From Symbiodinium natans (Eukaryota; Sar; Dinophyceae; Suessiales; Symbiodiniaceae): a stretch of 64,000 bases of DNA. The notes below the pieces were generated by a model. That model worked only from the letters and a program-made list of their open reading frames with translations, was not told the origin of the DNA and ran no database searches. The stretch spans positions 18,501-82,500 of the forward strand of contig CAJNDS010002163.1 in assembly GCA_905221605.1 (NCBI GenBank), read 5' to 3'. Each line of letters opens with the position of its first letter. The stretch's first letter is position 1. Below, one piece after another: positions 63,972-64,000 of the stretch. Both the position numbers and the translations under genes were made by a program.

Positions 63972-64000
63972 GGGTTTAGGGTTTAGGGTTTAGGGTTTAG

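Noticed and set aside
1-64000. Reading the window as a chromosome end
   Set aside because: Telomere-type arrays occur throughout in both orientations with genes between; neither edge is a terminal array of one orientation.
1-64000. CRISPR array
   Set aside because: Repeats are short, contiguous and lack spacers of uniform length; the context is eukaryotic.
1-64000. tRNA, rRNA, snRNA or spliced-leader RNA genes
   Set aside because: I looked for conserved arms and leader sequence and recognised none; a covariance-model scan would be decisive.

Overview
This window reads as nuclear DNA of a dinoflagellate, most likely a member of the Suessiales/Symbiodiniaceae. Three things point there. (1) A ubiquitin-like domain fused to RCC1-type repeats (1-5103, minus strand) and a ubiquitin-like domain fused to ankyrin repeats (27850-28921, minus strand) are protein architectures I know as very abundant in Symbiodinium-type genomes. 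(2) Introns begin with GC or GA as often as GT and end in AG. (3) The dominant repeat is the plant-type telomere heptamer TTTAGGG/CCCTAAA. There is no bacterial-style gene density, and I see no rRNA, tRNA or CRISPR.

Layout. 1-5103: RCC1-like gene, at least 12 exons, running off the left edge. 5.7-14.2 kb: a series of short minus-strand exon candidates of unknown product. 14.86-15.6 kb: an RRM-like last exon and one upstream exon. 16.4-23.4 kb: exons of a charged coiled-coil protein ending at 16442, interrupted by microsatellites, a degenerate AT-rich repeat field (18.2-19.55 kb) and a 101-bp satellite (19.6-20.6 kb). 24.1-26.9 kb: further minus-strand exon candidates. 27.85-28.92 kb: a complete three-exon ankyrin gene. 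29-35.3 kb: exon candidates, including a last exon ending at 34704. 38-41.3 kb: weak exon candidates and a frameshifted element-derived pseudogene. 43.08-52.49 kb: a class I SAM-dependent methyltransferase whose frame can be restored across ten exons of 33-69 nt. 52.9-64 kb: more minus-strand exon candidates and one ambiguous pair at the right edge. Nearly all recognisable coding sequence is on the minus strand, as expected for the long unidirectional gene blocks of dinoflagellates.

The unusual feature is the intron architecture. Short GC-rich islands of 30-150 nt are separated by introns made largely of TTTAGGG-type arrays. On the plus strand an exon island typically has CCCTAAA on its left and TTTAGGG on its right, so in the sense of the transcript an intron opens with TTTAGGG and closes with CCCTAAA. 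The two ends are therefore complementary and could pair across the intron. Around the ten methyltransferase exons I count 17 of 20 flanks in this orientation, 2 opposed and 1 without an array. Smaller introns are instead near-perfect palindromic elements with terminal inverted repeats, in several families, resembling introner elements. The ankyrin gene is the exception: its introns carry neither signal.

Limits: exon borders were placed by eye from reading frame, family knowledge and dinoucleotides at the junctions. Unknown-product exons are supported only by an open, protein-like, GC-rich frame between arrays. Several islands are open on both strands.
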